A DNA stretch of 64,000 nucleotides from an uncultured Myxococcales bacterium (GTDB lineage Bacteria; Myxococcota_A; UBA9042): positions 1 to 64,000 of the forward strand of contig CAIMLR010000045.1 of the NCBI GenBank assembly GCA_903842345.1. The letters run 5' to 3'. Positions 1-8,244 of the stretch are shown here, piece by piece; the first letter of the stretch is position 1, and the number at the start of each line of letters is the position of its first letter. A program made the position numbers and the translations under genes. The notes under the pieces were generated by a model. It ran no database searches. It was given only the letters and a program-made list of their open reading frames with translations, and was not told the origin of the DNA.

Positions 1-458
1 GTACCCAGACCGACACCTGCCAAGTCGGCGTTTGCGCCGGCGCCAATCCGGTGACGTGCACGGCGAGCGACCAGTGCCACTCCGCGGGGACATGCAATGT
101 CGCGACCGGCGCGTGCACCAATCCCAGCGCCGCCAACGGCATGGCGTGCAATGACGGCAACGCGTGTACCCAAAGCGACACCTGCCAAGCCGGCACCTGC
201 ACCGGCGCCAATCCGGTGACGTGCACCGCCAGCGACCAGTGTCACTCCGCGGGCACATGCGCGCCAGCCACCGGCGCGTGCACCAATCCCAGCGCCGCCA
301 ATGGCACCGCCTGCAACGACGGCAACGCGTGTACCCAGACCGACACCTGCCAAGTCGGCGTTTGCGCCGGCGCCAATCCGGTGACGTGCACGGCGAGCGA
401 CCAGTGCCACTCCGCGGGGACATGCAATGTCGCGACCGGCGCGTGCACCAATCCCAGC
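1..458 (+). repeat. 165-bp coding tandem repeats with a 128-bp exact copy pair
   Basis: Bases 1-128 recur without a mismatch at 331-458, an offset of 330 bases, or two 165-bp units. The unit between them (about 166-330) encodes the same 55-residue module but has diverged. The perfect copies are therefore next-nearest neighbours, not adjacent ones. The repeat is coding and in frame. Confidence 0.9.
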
Positions 459-2636
459 AACGTCGACGGCGCCGCTTGCGATGACGGCAACGCGTGCACG
501 GTCGGCGACGCTTGCGCCAGCAGCGTGTGCGCCGCGGGCCCTGCGCTCGGCTGCGACGATGGCGTTCTCTGCACCGACGACGCCTGCGCGCCCGCGAGCG
601 GATGCACGCATGCGGCCAACGCGTTGGCGTGCTCGGATGGCAGCGCCTGCACCCTGGGCGACCATTGCGGCGGCGGCGCCTGCCTCTCCGGCGCGCCCGC
701 GGACTGCAATGACGACAACGTCTGCACCGACGACAGCTGCGGCGCCGTGACGGGATGCGTGCATTTGGCCAACAGCGCGACGTGCTCGGACGGCGACGTG
801 TGTACGACCGGTGAGGCCTGCGCCAACAGCAGCTGCCAGGGCGCGATCCCGACGAACTGCGAGGACGGCAACGTGTGCACCGACGACGCGTGCGCGCAGG
901 GAATCGGCTGCGGCCATACCGCCAATGCCGCCTCCTGCAGCGACGGCGACGCCTGCACGACCGGCGACAAGTGCAACGCCACCGCGTGCGTCGCGCCCGG
1001 CGTCCCCAACTGCGACGATGGCAACCCGTGTACCGACGACGCCTGCGTCGCCGCCAGCGGGTGCACGCACACCGCCAACATCCTGCCCTGCAGCGACGGC
1101 AACGCGTGCACGGAAGGCGATGCCTGCACGAACGGCGCCTGCCTGCCCACTGCCGCCAAAATCTGCAATGACGGCAACCCGTGCACGGACGACGCGTGCG
1201 ACGTGATCAGCGGCTGCTTCTCCGGCGCCAATGGCGCGAGCTGCGACGACGGCAACGCGTGCACGAGCGGCGACTTGTGCGTCAATGGCGCATGCCTCGG
1301 CGGCGCGGGTGTCGGCTGCGACGACAGCAACGCGTGCACAACGGACAGCTGCGACGCCACCAGCGGCTGCACGCACACGTCCAGCGTCGGCCCGTGCGAT
1401 GACGGCGACCCGTGCACAACCGCGGACGCGTGCAGCGGCGGCGCGTGCGTCGGCGGCCAAGCCAATGGCTGCGACGACAGCAATGCGTGCACCAGCGACA
1501 GCTGCGCTTCCGCCACGGGTTGCGTCCACTTGGCCTCAGCGGGCACCTGCAGCGATGGCTCCGCGTGCACGATTGACGACGCGTGCCAAGGCGGCCAGTG
1601 CGTGGGCACCGTGCTTCAGGACTGCAACGACGGCAATCCCTGCACGAGCGACGACTGCACCGACCTGAACGGCGGATGCGCGCACGTCGCCAACACCCTG
1701 CCCTGCGACGACGGCAACGCGTGCACGGCGGGCGATTTGTGCGGTGGGGCGACGTGCCTCGCGGGCAACGCCACCAACTGCGACGACAGCAACCCGTGCA
1801 CGGACGACGCCTGCAGCGCCGCGACCGGCTGCGTGCACCTTGCCAATGCGGCGACGTGCAGCGACGGCGACGCATGCACCAGCGGCGATGCCTGTGCGCT
1901 GGGCTTGTGCGCCGCCCCGACGGCCACCAGCTGCGACGATGGCAACGCCTGCACGAACGACAGTTGCCTCGCGAACGCCGGCTGCATCCACAGCGCGGCG
2001 GCCGGCGCTTGCGAGGACGGGGACGCATGCACGGTTGGCGATCAGTGCGCGGCCGGCGCGTGCGCATCCAGCGGCATCGCGAACTGCAGCGATGGCAATC
2101 CGTGCACCGACGACGCGTGCGCTCCGACCCAGGGCTGCACGCACGCCGACAACAGCGAGGCATGCGACGACGGCCAGGCGTGCACGATGGGCGACCAGTG
2201 CGCGGCGGGCACATGCGCCGGCGTCGCCGATCCCAATTGCGCCGACGCGGGCGGCGATTCCGCCAACGATACGGCGAGCGACACGGGCGCCGAGGATGCG
2301 GCTGACGCGGGCACTGACGCCGGCGAGGATTCGGCTGACGCCGGAACGGACACTGCGGGCGACACGACAAGCGACACGGCCGCTGACGTTGCCAGCGACG
2401 TCGCCGCAGACGCGAAAGCGGGCGTGGACGTCACCGCGCTTGACGCCGCGTCCGGCACCGACGCGACGTCAGTCGGTGGGACAGATGCCACATCCGGTGG
2501 AACCGCTGGCGATGCGCCCGTCGCGAGCAAGTCGGGTTGCACGGCAGCCCGGACCGCCGCGGGTGGCGCAGATTGGGCGGGTGTGTTCGCCGCCGCGGCC
2601 GCCGCCCTCTGGGGATTCAGACGCCGGCGCGCTTGA
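1..2636 (+). CDS. CTDC-repeat cysteine-rich surface protein with MYXO-CTERM-like tail (5' end missing)
   Basis: The frame is open from base 3, so the true start lies upstream of the window. The visible 878 residues consist of about 25 complete cysteine-rich units of the form CxDGNxCTxxxC, alternating a CTDD-C-GC type with an ACTxGDxC type; this matches the Dictyostelium CTDC-type repeat. The first few units are a longer 55-residue variant containing DQCHSAGTC. After the last unit comes an Asp/Ala/Thr-rich low-complexity linker of about 100 residues, then SGC, a short Ala-rich hydrophobic stretch and the terminal basic run GFRRRRA, which resembles the MYXO-CTERM sorting signal. This suggests a disulphide-rich extracellular protein anchored at the cell surface. 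Its 3' end overlaps the convergent patatin gene by 20 bases. Ligand and role are unknown. Confidence 0.85.
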   Translation, partial: TQTDTCQVGVCAGANPVTCTASDQCHSAGTCNVATGACTNPSAANGMACNDGNACTQSDTCQAGTCTGANPVTCTASDQCHSAGTCAPATGACTNPSAANGTACNDGNACTQTDTCQVGVCAGANPVTCTASDQCHSAGTCNVATGACTNPSNVDGAACDDGNACTVGDACASSVCAAGPALGCDDGVLCTDDACAPASGCTHAANALACSDGSACTLGDHCGGGACLSGAPADCNDDNVCTDDSCGAVTGCVHLANSATCSDGDVCTTGEACANSSCQGAIPTNCEDGNVCTDDACAQGIGCGHTANAASCSDGDACTTGDKCNATACVAPGVPNCDDGNPCTDDACVAASGCTHTANILPCSDGNACTEGDACTNGACLPTAAKICNDGNPCTDDACDVISGCFSGANGASCDDGNACTSGDLCVNGACLGGAGVGCDDSNACTTDSCDATSGCTHTSSVGPCDDGDPCTTADACSGGACVGGQANGCDDSNACTSDSCASATGCVHLASAGTCSDGSACTIDDACQGGQCVGTVLQDCNDGNPCTSDDCTDLNGGCAHVANTLPCDDGNACTAGDLCGGATCLAGNATNCDDSNPCTDDACSAATGCVHLANAATCSDGDACTSGDACALGLCAAPTATSCDDGNACTNDSCLANAGCIHSAAAGACEDGDACTVGDQCAAGACASSGIANCSDGNPCTDDACAPTQGCTHADNSEACDDGQACTMGDQCAAGTCAGVADPNCADAGGDSANDTASDTGAEDAADAGTDAGEDSADAGTDTAGDTTSDTAADVASDVAADAKAGVDVTALDAASGTDATSVGGTDATSGGTAGDAPVASKSGCTAARTAAGGADWAGVFAAAAAALWGFRRRRA

Positions 2637-4509
2637 GCGGCCGACTCACCTGGCCGACGTAGCCCCGGCCTTGCATCGCCTTCCAACGCAGCAGCGCGCG
2701 GTCGGCCGTGGCCTGCGCCAGCGCCCGCGACTCAGCGATGATGTCCGTCGCGCGGCCAAACTCGATCGGCAAATAGCTCGTCGGCTTGGTCTCCATGACG
2801 GCGTCGACGATCAACTGCTCAGAGTTGCCAGCCGTGTGAAACAGCATGAACGTGGAGCGATAGCCGTCCACGGAGCGCTGGATCGGGTTGATGCCCTGCA
2901 GCAGCGCGCCGATGCGCCCCGGGAACATCGGCTTGGGTGCCGGTTCCGACCGCGGCGGCGGCACGATGTTGGACGCGATGACGAGGTCCGCGCCTTCAGA
3001 GAGAATCGGCCCGTCCGGGACGTTGTCAGAGATACCGCCGTCCACGTAGCGCCGCAGCTTGCCCGCGACCGGGTCCATCGTCGTCGTCGGTCCGAAGACC
3101 GTGGGAAACGACCCGCTCGCCGTCGTGCCCAGCGCGACGTTGATGCCGCGGATTGCGGTCGTCTCCGCGGCGGCAATGTCGCACGCGACCGGCAGGAACA
3201 CCGTGTCGAGGTCCTCCAGCCAATGGTCGCCCACATCCCACTTCACCTGCATGCCGATGACCGACGAGTTGACGATCGCGCCCTGGACGGCGACCGCGAG
3301 CCGCGGACCGGCTTTGACCAGCTTGCGCAGACCTTCCTCGCCCGCCACGCAGTAGTACGCGCCGACCATCGAACCAAAGCTCACGCCGGCGACGATGTCG
3401 ATTGGGATGTTCCGCGCCAGCAGTTCTTCAATGAGCGCGACGTGGGCATAGCCCCAGGCGCCGCCGCCGCCCAACGCCAAGCCAACGGTGCGGTCGCTCA
3501 CGTTGCGCGCCCATTTGTCCAGCGCGCGCCGATTGGCCTCGGTCCACGCGGAAATCGGCTTGTCCAAATCCTGCTTGTCGAGCCGCACCCGCGCCGCACC
3601 CACCGGCAGCACATGCGGACGCACGGAAATGCCTTTCTCCGGCATGAGGATCGATTCGCACAGCGGCATGGAATCGCGCTGCCCCGGCAGCGGCGTCACG
3701 TCGCCCGGCAGCCGCAAGGAGGCCAACTTGCTGGCGTGGGCCGTCCAATTCGCGCTGGCATCGGCATCCGCGGCCGTCAGATCCAGCAGCAGGTAGTCCA
3801 TTTCCTTGCGCAGCGCGACCGCCAGCGCAGAGTTGAGGAACGCGTCCGGATCCAGCCCAGCCGTCACGTGCACGAGGCCGTCCTCATCCGCCGACGGCAC
3901 GGGGCCCAACGGCGCCGGCGCGTCCGCCTCAACGTGGACGATTCCCACGCGGTCGCCGTGATTGCGCACCAGCACCGCGCCCAGCGCGCGCGTCAATTTT
4001 TGCAGCGGCCAGCCGTCCGGACCGTGAATCGCCACAAGCTCGACGTTCGCATCTTCGTGCCGACTCGCCGCTGCCACCACGGATTCCAGTTCCGGATGCA
4101 CGGCCGAGAGCAGCGCGCGCCGAAACGCCGTCGACTCCGCCATTGCCGCGTGCAAATCCATCGCTTTGATGCACGCGAGCACCGCCCCGTCGCCCGCCAT
4201 CACGCGCGAGCGCGTTGGCTGGTTCAGGACCACGGCAGTCTCGCCAAACGCATCACCCGGCCGCAATTGCCGGCGGATCGTCAGCTTGCCCTGGGCATCG
4301 CGGGCAAAATCCTGCAGGCGACCGCCGCGCACAACGTAGAAAGCGTTCGCGTCGCTTCCCTCGTCGTAGACAAGCTCGCCCTGCTGCAGGTGCAATTCCG
4401 TAGATTTCTCAGCCAGCGCGGCCAATTGTCGCAGGGGTACATGCTGAAAGAGCGCTGACCTACGCAGCGCAGTGACGATGGGCTTTGTGTGCTCCAGGGA
4501 ACGCGACAT
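2617..4509 (-). CDS. Cyclic nucleotide-binding domain / patatin-like phospholipase (NTE/RssA type)
   Basis: This is a 630-residue protein with two recognisable parts. Residues about 10-125 form a CAP/CNMP-type cyclic nucleotide-binding domain containing GDAFGETAVVLNQPTRSR, including the Gly-Glu and Arg of a phosphate-binding cassette. Residues about 335-560 form a patatin domain: the oxyanion loop GGGGAWG, the nucleophile elbow GVSFGS (Ser near 377) and the catalytic Asp in DGGISDN. The middle part resembles the linker of neuropathy-target-esterase-like proteins. The family hydrolyses phospholipids or lysophospholipids, and the nucleotide domain suggests control by a cyclic nucleotide. I chose the ATG at 4509 because GGAGG lies five bases upstream; a TTG four codons earlier is in frame. 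No signal peptide or transmembrane segment is visible. Confidence 0.9.
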   Translation of the reverse strand: MSRSLEHTKPIVTALRRSALFQHVPLRQLAALAEKSTELHLQQGELVYDEGSDANAFYVVRGGRLQDFARDAQGKLTIRRQLRPGDAFGETAVVLNQPTRSRVMAGDGAVLACIKAMDLHAAMAESTAFRRALLSAVHPELESVVAAASRHEDANVELVAIHGPDGWPLQKLTRALGAVLVRNHGDRVGIVHVEADAPAPLGPVPSADEDGLVHVTAGLDPDAFLNSALAVALRKEMDYLLLDLTAADADASANWTAHASKLASLRLPGDVTPLPGQRDSMPLCESILMPEKGISVRPHVLPVGAARVRLDKQDLDKPISAWTEANRRALDKWARNVSDRTVGLALGGGGAWGYAHVALIEELLARNIPIDIVAGVSFGSMVGAYYCVAGEEGLRKLVKAGPRLAVAVQGAIVNSSVIGMQVKWDVGDHWLEDLDTVFLPVACDIAAAETTAIRGINVALGTTASGSFPTVFGPTTTMDPVAGKLRRYVDGGISDNVPDGPILSEGADLVIASNIVPPPRSEPAPKPMFPGRIGALLQGINPIQRSVDGYRSTFMLFHTAGNSEQLIVDAVMETKPTSYLPIEFGRATDIIAESRALAQATADRALLRWKAMQGRGYVGQVSRPLKRAGV

Positions 4510-4596
4510 CCGGACCTCCAAAATGGGAGCCAGAATCTAGCATTGCACCGTGCCGCGTGTCATCTGCCGCGTCATCGATCCGGAATGCAGAAGTCG

Positions 4597-6885
4597 CTAT
4601 TCCAGCGTCGCGGTGAAGAGCAGCGTCGCGCCAGCCGTCAGCGGCTTCTCAAAGACGATGCGGCGACCTTTGACCTGCGCCTTGCCGCCGTCCGGACAGT
4701 CAAAACTCGCGAGGCGATCGCCGAATTCCAGCGAAAACCGCGGCGCGTCCCGCTTGCCCACGTGGATCGTGCCTTGGTAGCCCTTGCCCGGCACGTAATG
4801 GGCGTCCACCGTCGTCCCTTCGCGACCGCGCCAGAAATCGCCTGCCGCGGTGATGCGCTCCACACGCAGATCGAAGGTCAGCGCCCGGGTCAAGAAGCGC
4901 TGCATCGTATCCAGCTTGACCGCGAGGTTGTTGGCGTTGGTCCCGACGCCATACGACGGGTGCAGCAAGTACGTGCTCCAGCCATTGTTGCGCATGTTCT
5001 CCAGCAGCGCCCAGGTCCAGCGGCCCATGAAGATGCTCGCGTTGGCCGACTGGAGCTCCCAGCGCGTAAACGTGCCGTCGTCGAGCGTGTCGCCGAGGCC
5101 ATCTTCCTGAACGATCGGGAAGCTGAACACGTCGCCAACGCCGCCGGCTTCACGCAGCCCGCTGTTGCGCGGCACGTACACCGGCAGCGTGCTGAGGACG
5201 TCGCCCATGGAAAAGCTCGAATCGTAGACAATGCCGAGGCCCTCCAGGTCTTTGTACAGCGTGTCCGGCGTCTGCAAGTACGGGGTCCGCCACGCGCGAA
5301 TCGGCTGATCCTTGGGCAGCAGGCTCTCCAGAATCTCCTTGCTGACGCGCATTTCTCCGCAGACCGTCGGCGACGTGGGGTCGTAATTCGCTTTTGTCTC
5401 CGTGCACGTGCCCGCCGGCATCGATTGCATATCCTTGTGCAACACCGAATGCGCCGCTTCCGGGCACGAACCGAGCGCGCACAGCCCGTCGACAATGCCC
5501 GGATTGAAATACCCGACGTAATAATCCGTCGTCACGAAATAGCTGCCGAGAATACCCAGGTTCTTTTCGATCTGCGCCGACTGCAGCGCGCCCGCATCGC
5601 CCCACTTGGGATTGGCGTTGTGGGAATCCGGCGCGTCGATGTCATGCGTCGAGATCAGCACCGTGGATTCCACGCCCGGCACCGTGTGCTTCCAGACGGC
5701 GTGACCATGCGCCGCCTCCTGAGCAATCGCCCGCAAAATGCCCACGCCGATGTCCCGCCCCGGTGAGAAGCAGTTGAGGTCGCAAGTCGAGACCGCGTCC
5801 TGCAGCGGATCCCAACCGATGGTATAGACCGCGCCCTTGCCCAATGGCCGCCGCAGCCACGTCGCGCCGCGGGACTGCCCCTGATGCTTGGCCACGCCAA
5901 ACACCTGCGTACCCGCCTTCGCATCCGGCACGTACGTGAGCACTTCCGCTGGCGGCGGATTCTCAAAGCGCGGAATCACGCCGATCTGCCGCTCCGTCGG
6001 ACTGTCCAGGTAGTACGTCGCGGGGGCGTTGGGCACCACGTCGATGTGGTCGACGTCCAACGCCTGCGTCACGGTGACCACGCCCGCGAGGTCGAGGAAC
6101 GCCGCGCCGTGTGAGCCCGCCACCGGCGCCGCGCCGTTCTCCGTCCACGGCATCACCGGCTTGTTCCACACCAGCGTGCCGCCCGCGGTCACCCAGCTGC
6201 GCAGCGCGGCGAGTTCGTCCGTCGCCGCATCCGGCGTGCCAGCCGCGCCTTGGGCAAAGAATGACTCGTCCACGTACCCGGGAATCAGGATGATCGAGTA
6301 GGGCGACAAGTCGTTGGCAAACAGCTTGTTCCAGTCAAATTGCGCGTTCAGCGCCTCCGCGTCCGGCGCGTCAAACGCCAGCCCCGCCTGCTGCAAGCCG
6401 TCAATCGCGGAGCGCATCGGCTCGCGATTCAGGTCTTTGGAATCCGCCGGCACGTCCGCCCAGACCTGCTGCGGCATCACGACGCGCAGCTTGGCCGTTG
6501 TCGCGGTCACGTCCGTCAGGTTGTCGACCGTGCCATCGCAGTCGTCGTCCAAGCCGTTCTTGGATTCCGGCATGATCGGCGGCGTGAGGCACTGCTTGAC
6601 GAGGCCCTGGCAGCCGGCAAAACCGCTGCCACACGTGCCTTTCGCGTCGGTCGTGCAGGCGTTGCTGGCGATCGGCAGGAGCACGTCGGTCAAGCCATCG
6701 CAGTCGTTGTCGAGGCCGTCGCAGGTCAATTCAATCGCTTCGTAGCCCGGATCGCCGGGATGAATGGAGCACGTCTCGACCGGGACCGCGTCGTCGCAAC
6801 CGGCGGCGGACGCCACGAGGAGCGCCGTCAGCGCGAAAAACCGGGTCATGTTCCCGTCCCAATTGCCGCGCCGTTTCACCTGCAC
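4597..6885 (-). CDS. Lipoprotein with MopE-type metal-binding motifs and NodB-like polysaccharide deacetylase domain
   Basis: This is a 762-residue predicted lipoprotein: a basic N-terminus, a hydrophobic stretch and the lipobox ASAAGC. Two MopE-like motifs follow, CDGLDNDCDG and NGLDDDCDG. Residues about 165-300 resemble a class I glutamine-amidotransferase or ThuA-like fold (LRSWVTAGGTLVW). Residues about 395-690 look NodB-like: THDID as the metal-binding Asp motif, RTPYLQ, YDSSFS and LLHPSY near the end. A short beta-rich region closes the protein. This predicts metal-dependent deacetylation of a glycan outside the cytoplasm, but the substrate is unknown. The GTG at 6885 has GGAGG six bases upstream. 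An ATG at 6849 would give a shorter, more usual signal peptide and cannot be excluded. Confidence 0.75.
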   Translation of the reverse strand: MQVKRRGNWDGNMTRFFALTALLVASAAGCDDAVPVETCSIHPGDPGYEAIELTCDGLDNDCDGLTDVLLPIASNACTTDAKGTCGSGFAGCQGLVKQCLTPPIMPESKNGLDDDCDGTVDNLTDVTATTAKLRVVMPQQVWADVPADSKDLNREPMRSAIDGLQQAGLAFDAPDAEALNAQFDWNKLFANDLSPYSIILIPGYVDESFFAQGAAGTPDAATDELAALRSWVTAGGTLVWNKPVMPWTENGAAPVAGSHGAAFLDLAGVVTVTQALDVDHIDVVPNAPATYYLDSPTERQIGVIPRFENPPPAEVLTYVPDAKAGTQVFGVAKHQGQSRGATWLRRPLGKGAVYTIGWDPLQDAVSTCDLNCFSPGRDIGVGILRAIAQEAAHGHAVWKHTVPGVESTVLISTHDIDAPDSHNANPKWGDAGALQSAQIEKNLGILGSYFVTTDYYVGYFNPGIVDGLCALGSCPEAAHSVLHKDMQSMPAGTCTETKANYDPTSPTVCGEMRVSKEILESLLPKDQPIRAWRTPYLQTPDTLYKDLEGLGIVYDSSFSMGDVLSTLPVYVPRNSGLREAGGVGDVFSFPIVQEDGLGDTLDDGTFTRWELQSANASIFMGRWTWALLENMRNNGWSTYLLHPSYGVGTNANNLAVKLDTMQRFLTRALTFDLRVERITAAGDFWRGREGTTVDAHYVPGKGYQGTIHVGKRDAPRFSLEFGDRLASFDCPDGGKAQVKGRRIVFEKPLTAGATLLFTATLE

Positions 6886-6988
6886 TCCTGACCTCCCGCG
6901 CAGGCATAACCCCGCACGCGCGCGTCGAACCCACGGTGTGAAGTTTGGGCCCCACCCGGGGACGCGTCAAGCAACACGTGCGCGCGGC

Positions 6989-7618
6989 TTAGTGGGCCAG
7001 CGCCGACGCGTCGCCCCGCACAAGACCCTCGCCAAAGAGGCCGATGATCGCCGGTCCAACGGCAACGGGATCGCCGAGGTCCACACCGCTGAGCCACGCG
7101 TACACGAGGCGGTCAATCGCGCCGACAATGGCCAGCGCCGTGACCTGGGGCACCGTGGCGCGAATCAGCCCGCGGTCGGCGAGCGAGCGCACGAGTTCAA
7201 CAACGAACTGATCGAGCTGCATCTGCCGGCTGCGCAGCCAATCGCCAATCGGCCCCGGGCTGCGCTGCTCGCGGTAGAACAGGAGCGTCGCCTCCGGGTG
7301 CGCGGTCACCGCCGTCGCCAGCGCCGCCGCCAGCAGGTCGTACGCCGCCTGCGTTTCCGCCGCGCTGTCTGCCGCCTCGAGCATCAGCCGCGCATCCAGC
7401 AGCGCATCCACAACCGGGTCCAGCGCCGCGCTGACAAGGGCGTGGAACAGCGACTCCTTGTCGTCAAAGTACAGGTAAAACGTGCCGCGGGCCACGCCTG
7501 CCTCCGCGACGATTTGCTCAATGCTCGTAGCCACATAGCCCTGGGCGAGGAACAGCGCTTGCGCCGCGCTCTCCAGGTCCGTGCGCTTGCGCGCCTTGTT
7601 GTCCTCACGTTTGCCCAC
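6989..7618 (-). CDS. TetR/AcrR family transcriptional regulator
   Basis: This 209-residue protein has an N-terminal TetR-type helix-turn-helix. The region reads ALFLAQGYVATSIEQIVAEA followed by GVARGTFYLYFDDKESL, which is the family signature at residues about 20-60. The rest is a variable helical ligand-binding domain. The GTG at 7618 is preceded by AGGAGG at a spacing of four, so I prefer it to start codons further upstream. It is transcribed away from a membrane protein and a GMC oxidoreductase. Two palindromes in the intergenic region are probable operators, so it likely represses itself and the divergent pair. The inducer is unknown; the oxidoreductase substrate or a membrane lipid is a reasonable guess. 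Confidence 0.92.
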   Translation of the reverse strand: MGKREDNKARKRTDLESAAQALFLAQGYVATSIEQIVAEAGVARGTFYLYFDDKESLFHALVSAALDPVVDALLDARLMLEAADSAAETQAAYDLLAAALATAVTAHPEATLLFYREQRSPGPIGDWLRSRQMQLDQFVVELVRSLADRGLIRATVPQVTALAIVGAIDRLVYAWLSGVDLGDPVAVGPAIIGLFGEGLVRGDASALAH

Positions 7619-7668
7619 GCGGCCTCCTGATCCGGTGATAGCAGCGTGCCCGAGGAACGGCAAGTCGC

Positions 7669-7692
7669 AAAAATGACGGTGCTGACATTTTT
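7669..7692. promoter_or_regulatory. Inverted repeat 1, probable TetR operator
   Basis: Perfect seven-base arms AAAAATG and CATTTTT are separated by ten bases. It lies between the divergent tetR and membrane-protein starts. The TGAC next to the left arm is shared with the second palindrome. Confidence 0.55.
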
Positions 7693-7701
7693 ACTTGCGG
7701 G

Positions 7702-7723
7702 AAACTGACGATTATGTCAGTTT
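7702..7723. promoter_or_regulatory. Inverted repeat 2, probable TetR operator
   Basis: Perfect eight-base arms AAACTGAC and GTCAGTTT flank GATTAT. The central GATTAT could serve as a -10 element for the rightward genes, in which case binding here would block transcription. The spacing and arm length fit TetR-family operators. Confidence 0.6.
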
Positions 7724-7765
7724 TGTTGACGCGAGGTTCGCAAGCCGGACCAAAAAGGCTCGTCC

Positions 7766-8221
7766 ATGCCACTCTCTTCCCAGCGCCGCTACCGCCTGCT
7801 CTGCCAATTCTGGAGTCTCGCCTTCGTCGTGACCGGCCTGCTCTTCGCGTTCGCGCCGCGGCAACTGGGCCAGCAGATGGCGGCGATGGGCGCGCGGCTT
7901 GGCCTGACGGGCCACGTCGATTGGGCGCCCGGATCACCGTGGCACGTCATCGCGCTCTCGCTCATGTTGACCGTCACGCTGCTGGCGTGGCAAAGCGCGC
8001 GGCAGCCGATGGCGCGCGACCCGTACGTGACGCTGCAAGCCGCCAAGCTCTTCAGCACCCTGCTCTTTCTCTATCTGGCGGCGACCGACGGCAGCATTTG
8101 GCTCCTTTGCGCACTCACGGACGGCAGCATCGCGCTGAGCCTGTTTTTGGCGCGACTTTCGCTGCCGAACGCGACGTTTGACCCATCGAGCGGCACCTCA
8201 AGCCGCCAGCCGCGGCGCTGA
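7766..8221 (+). CDS. Small polytopic membrane protein of unknown function
   Basis: This 151-residue protein has roughly four hydrophobic segments, near residues 14-32, 62-77, 93-107 and 111-130. The N-terminus is basic and the C-terminal tail is Ser/Arg-rich. I do not recognise the family. A weak AAGG lies upstream of the ATG. It begins just after the two TetR palindromes and is followed after 23 bases by the GMC oxidoreductase, so the two are probably co-transcribed under TetR control. A role in handling the oxidoreductase substrate at the membrane is inference only. Confidence 0.75.
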   Translation: MPLSSQRRYRLLCQFWSLAFVVTGLLFAFAPRQLGQQMAAMGARLGLTGHVDWAPGSPWHVIALSLMLTVTLLAWQSARQPMARDPYVTLQAAKLFSTLLFLYLAATDGSIWLLCALTDGSIALSLFLARLSLPNATFDPSSGTSSRQPRR

Positions 8222-8244
8222 CGCTGCACCAACGGGAGGACGCA

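Noticed and set aside
1-460. Regularly spaced repeats as a possible CRISPR array
   Set aside because: Repeats are 165 bp, in frame and coding, with no unique spacers of constant length.
1744-4458. Long plus-strand open frame over the repeat gene and antisense to the patatin gene
   Set aside because: It spans two well-supported genes, is Arg/Pro/His-rich without domains, and is a typical high-GC shadow frame.
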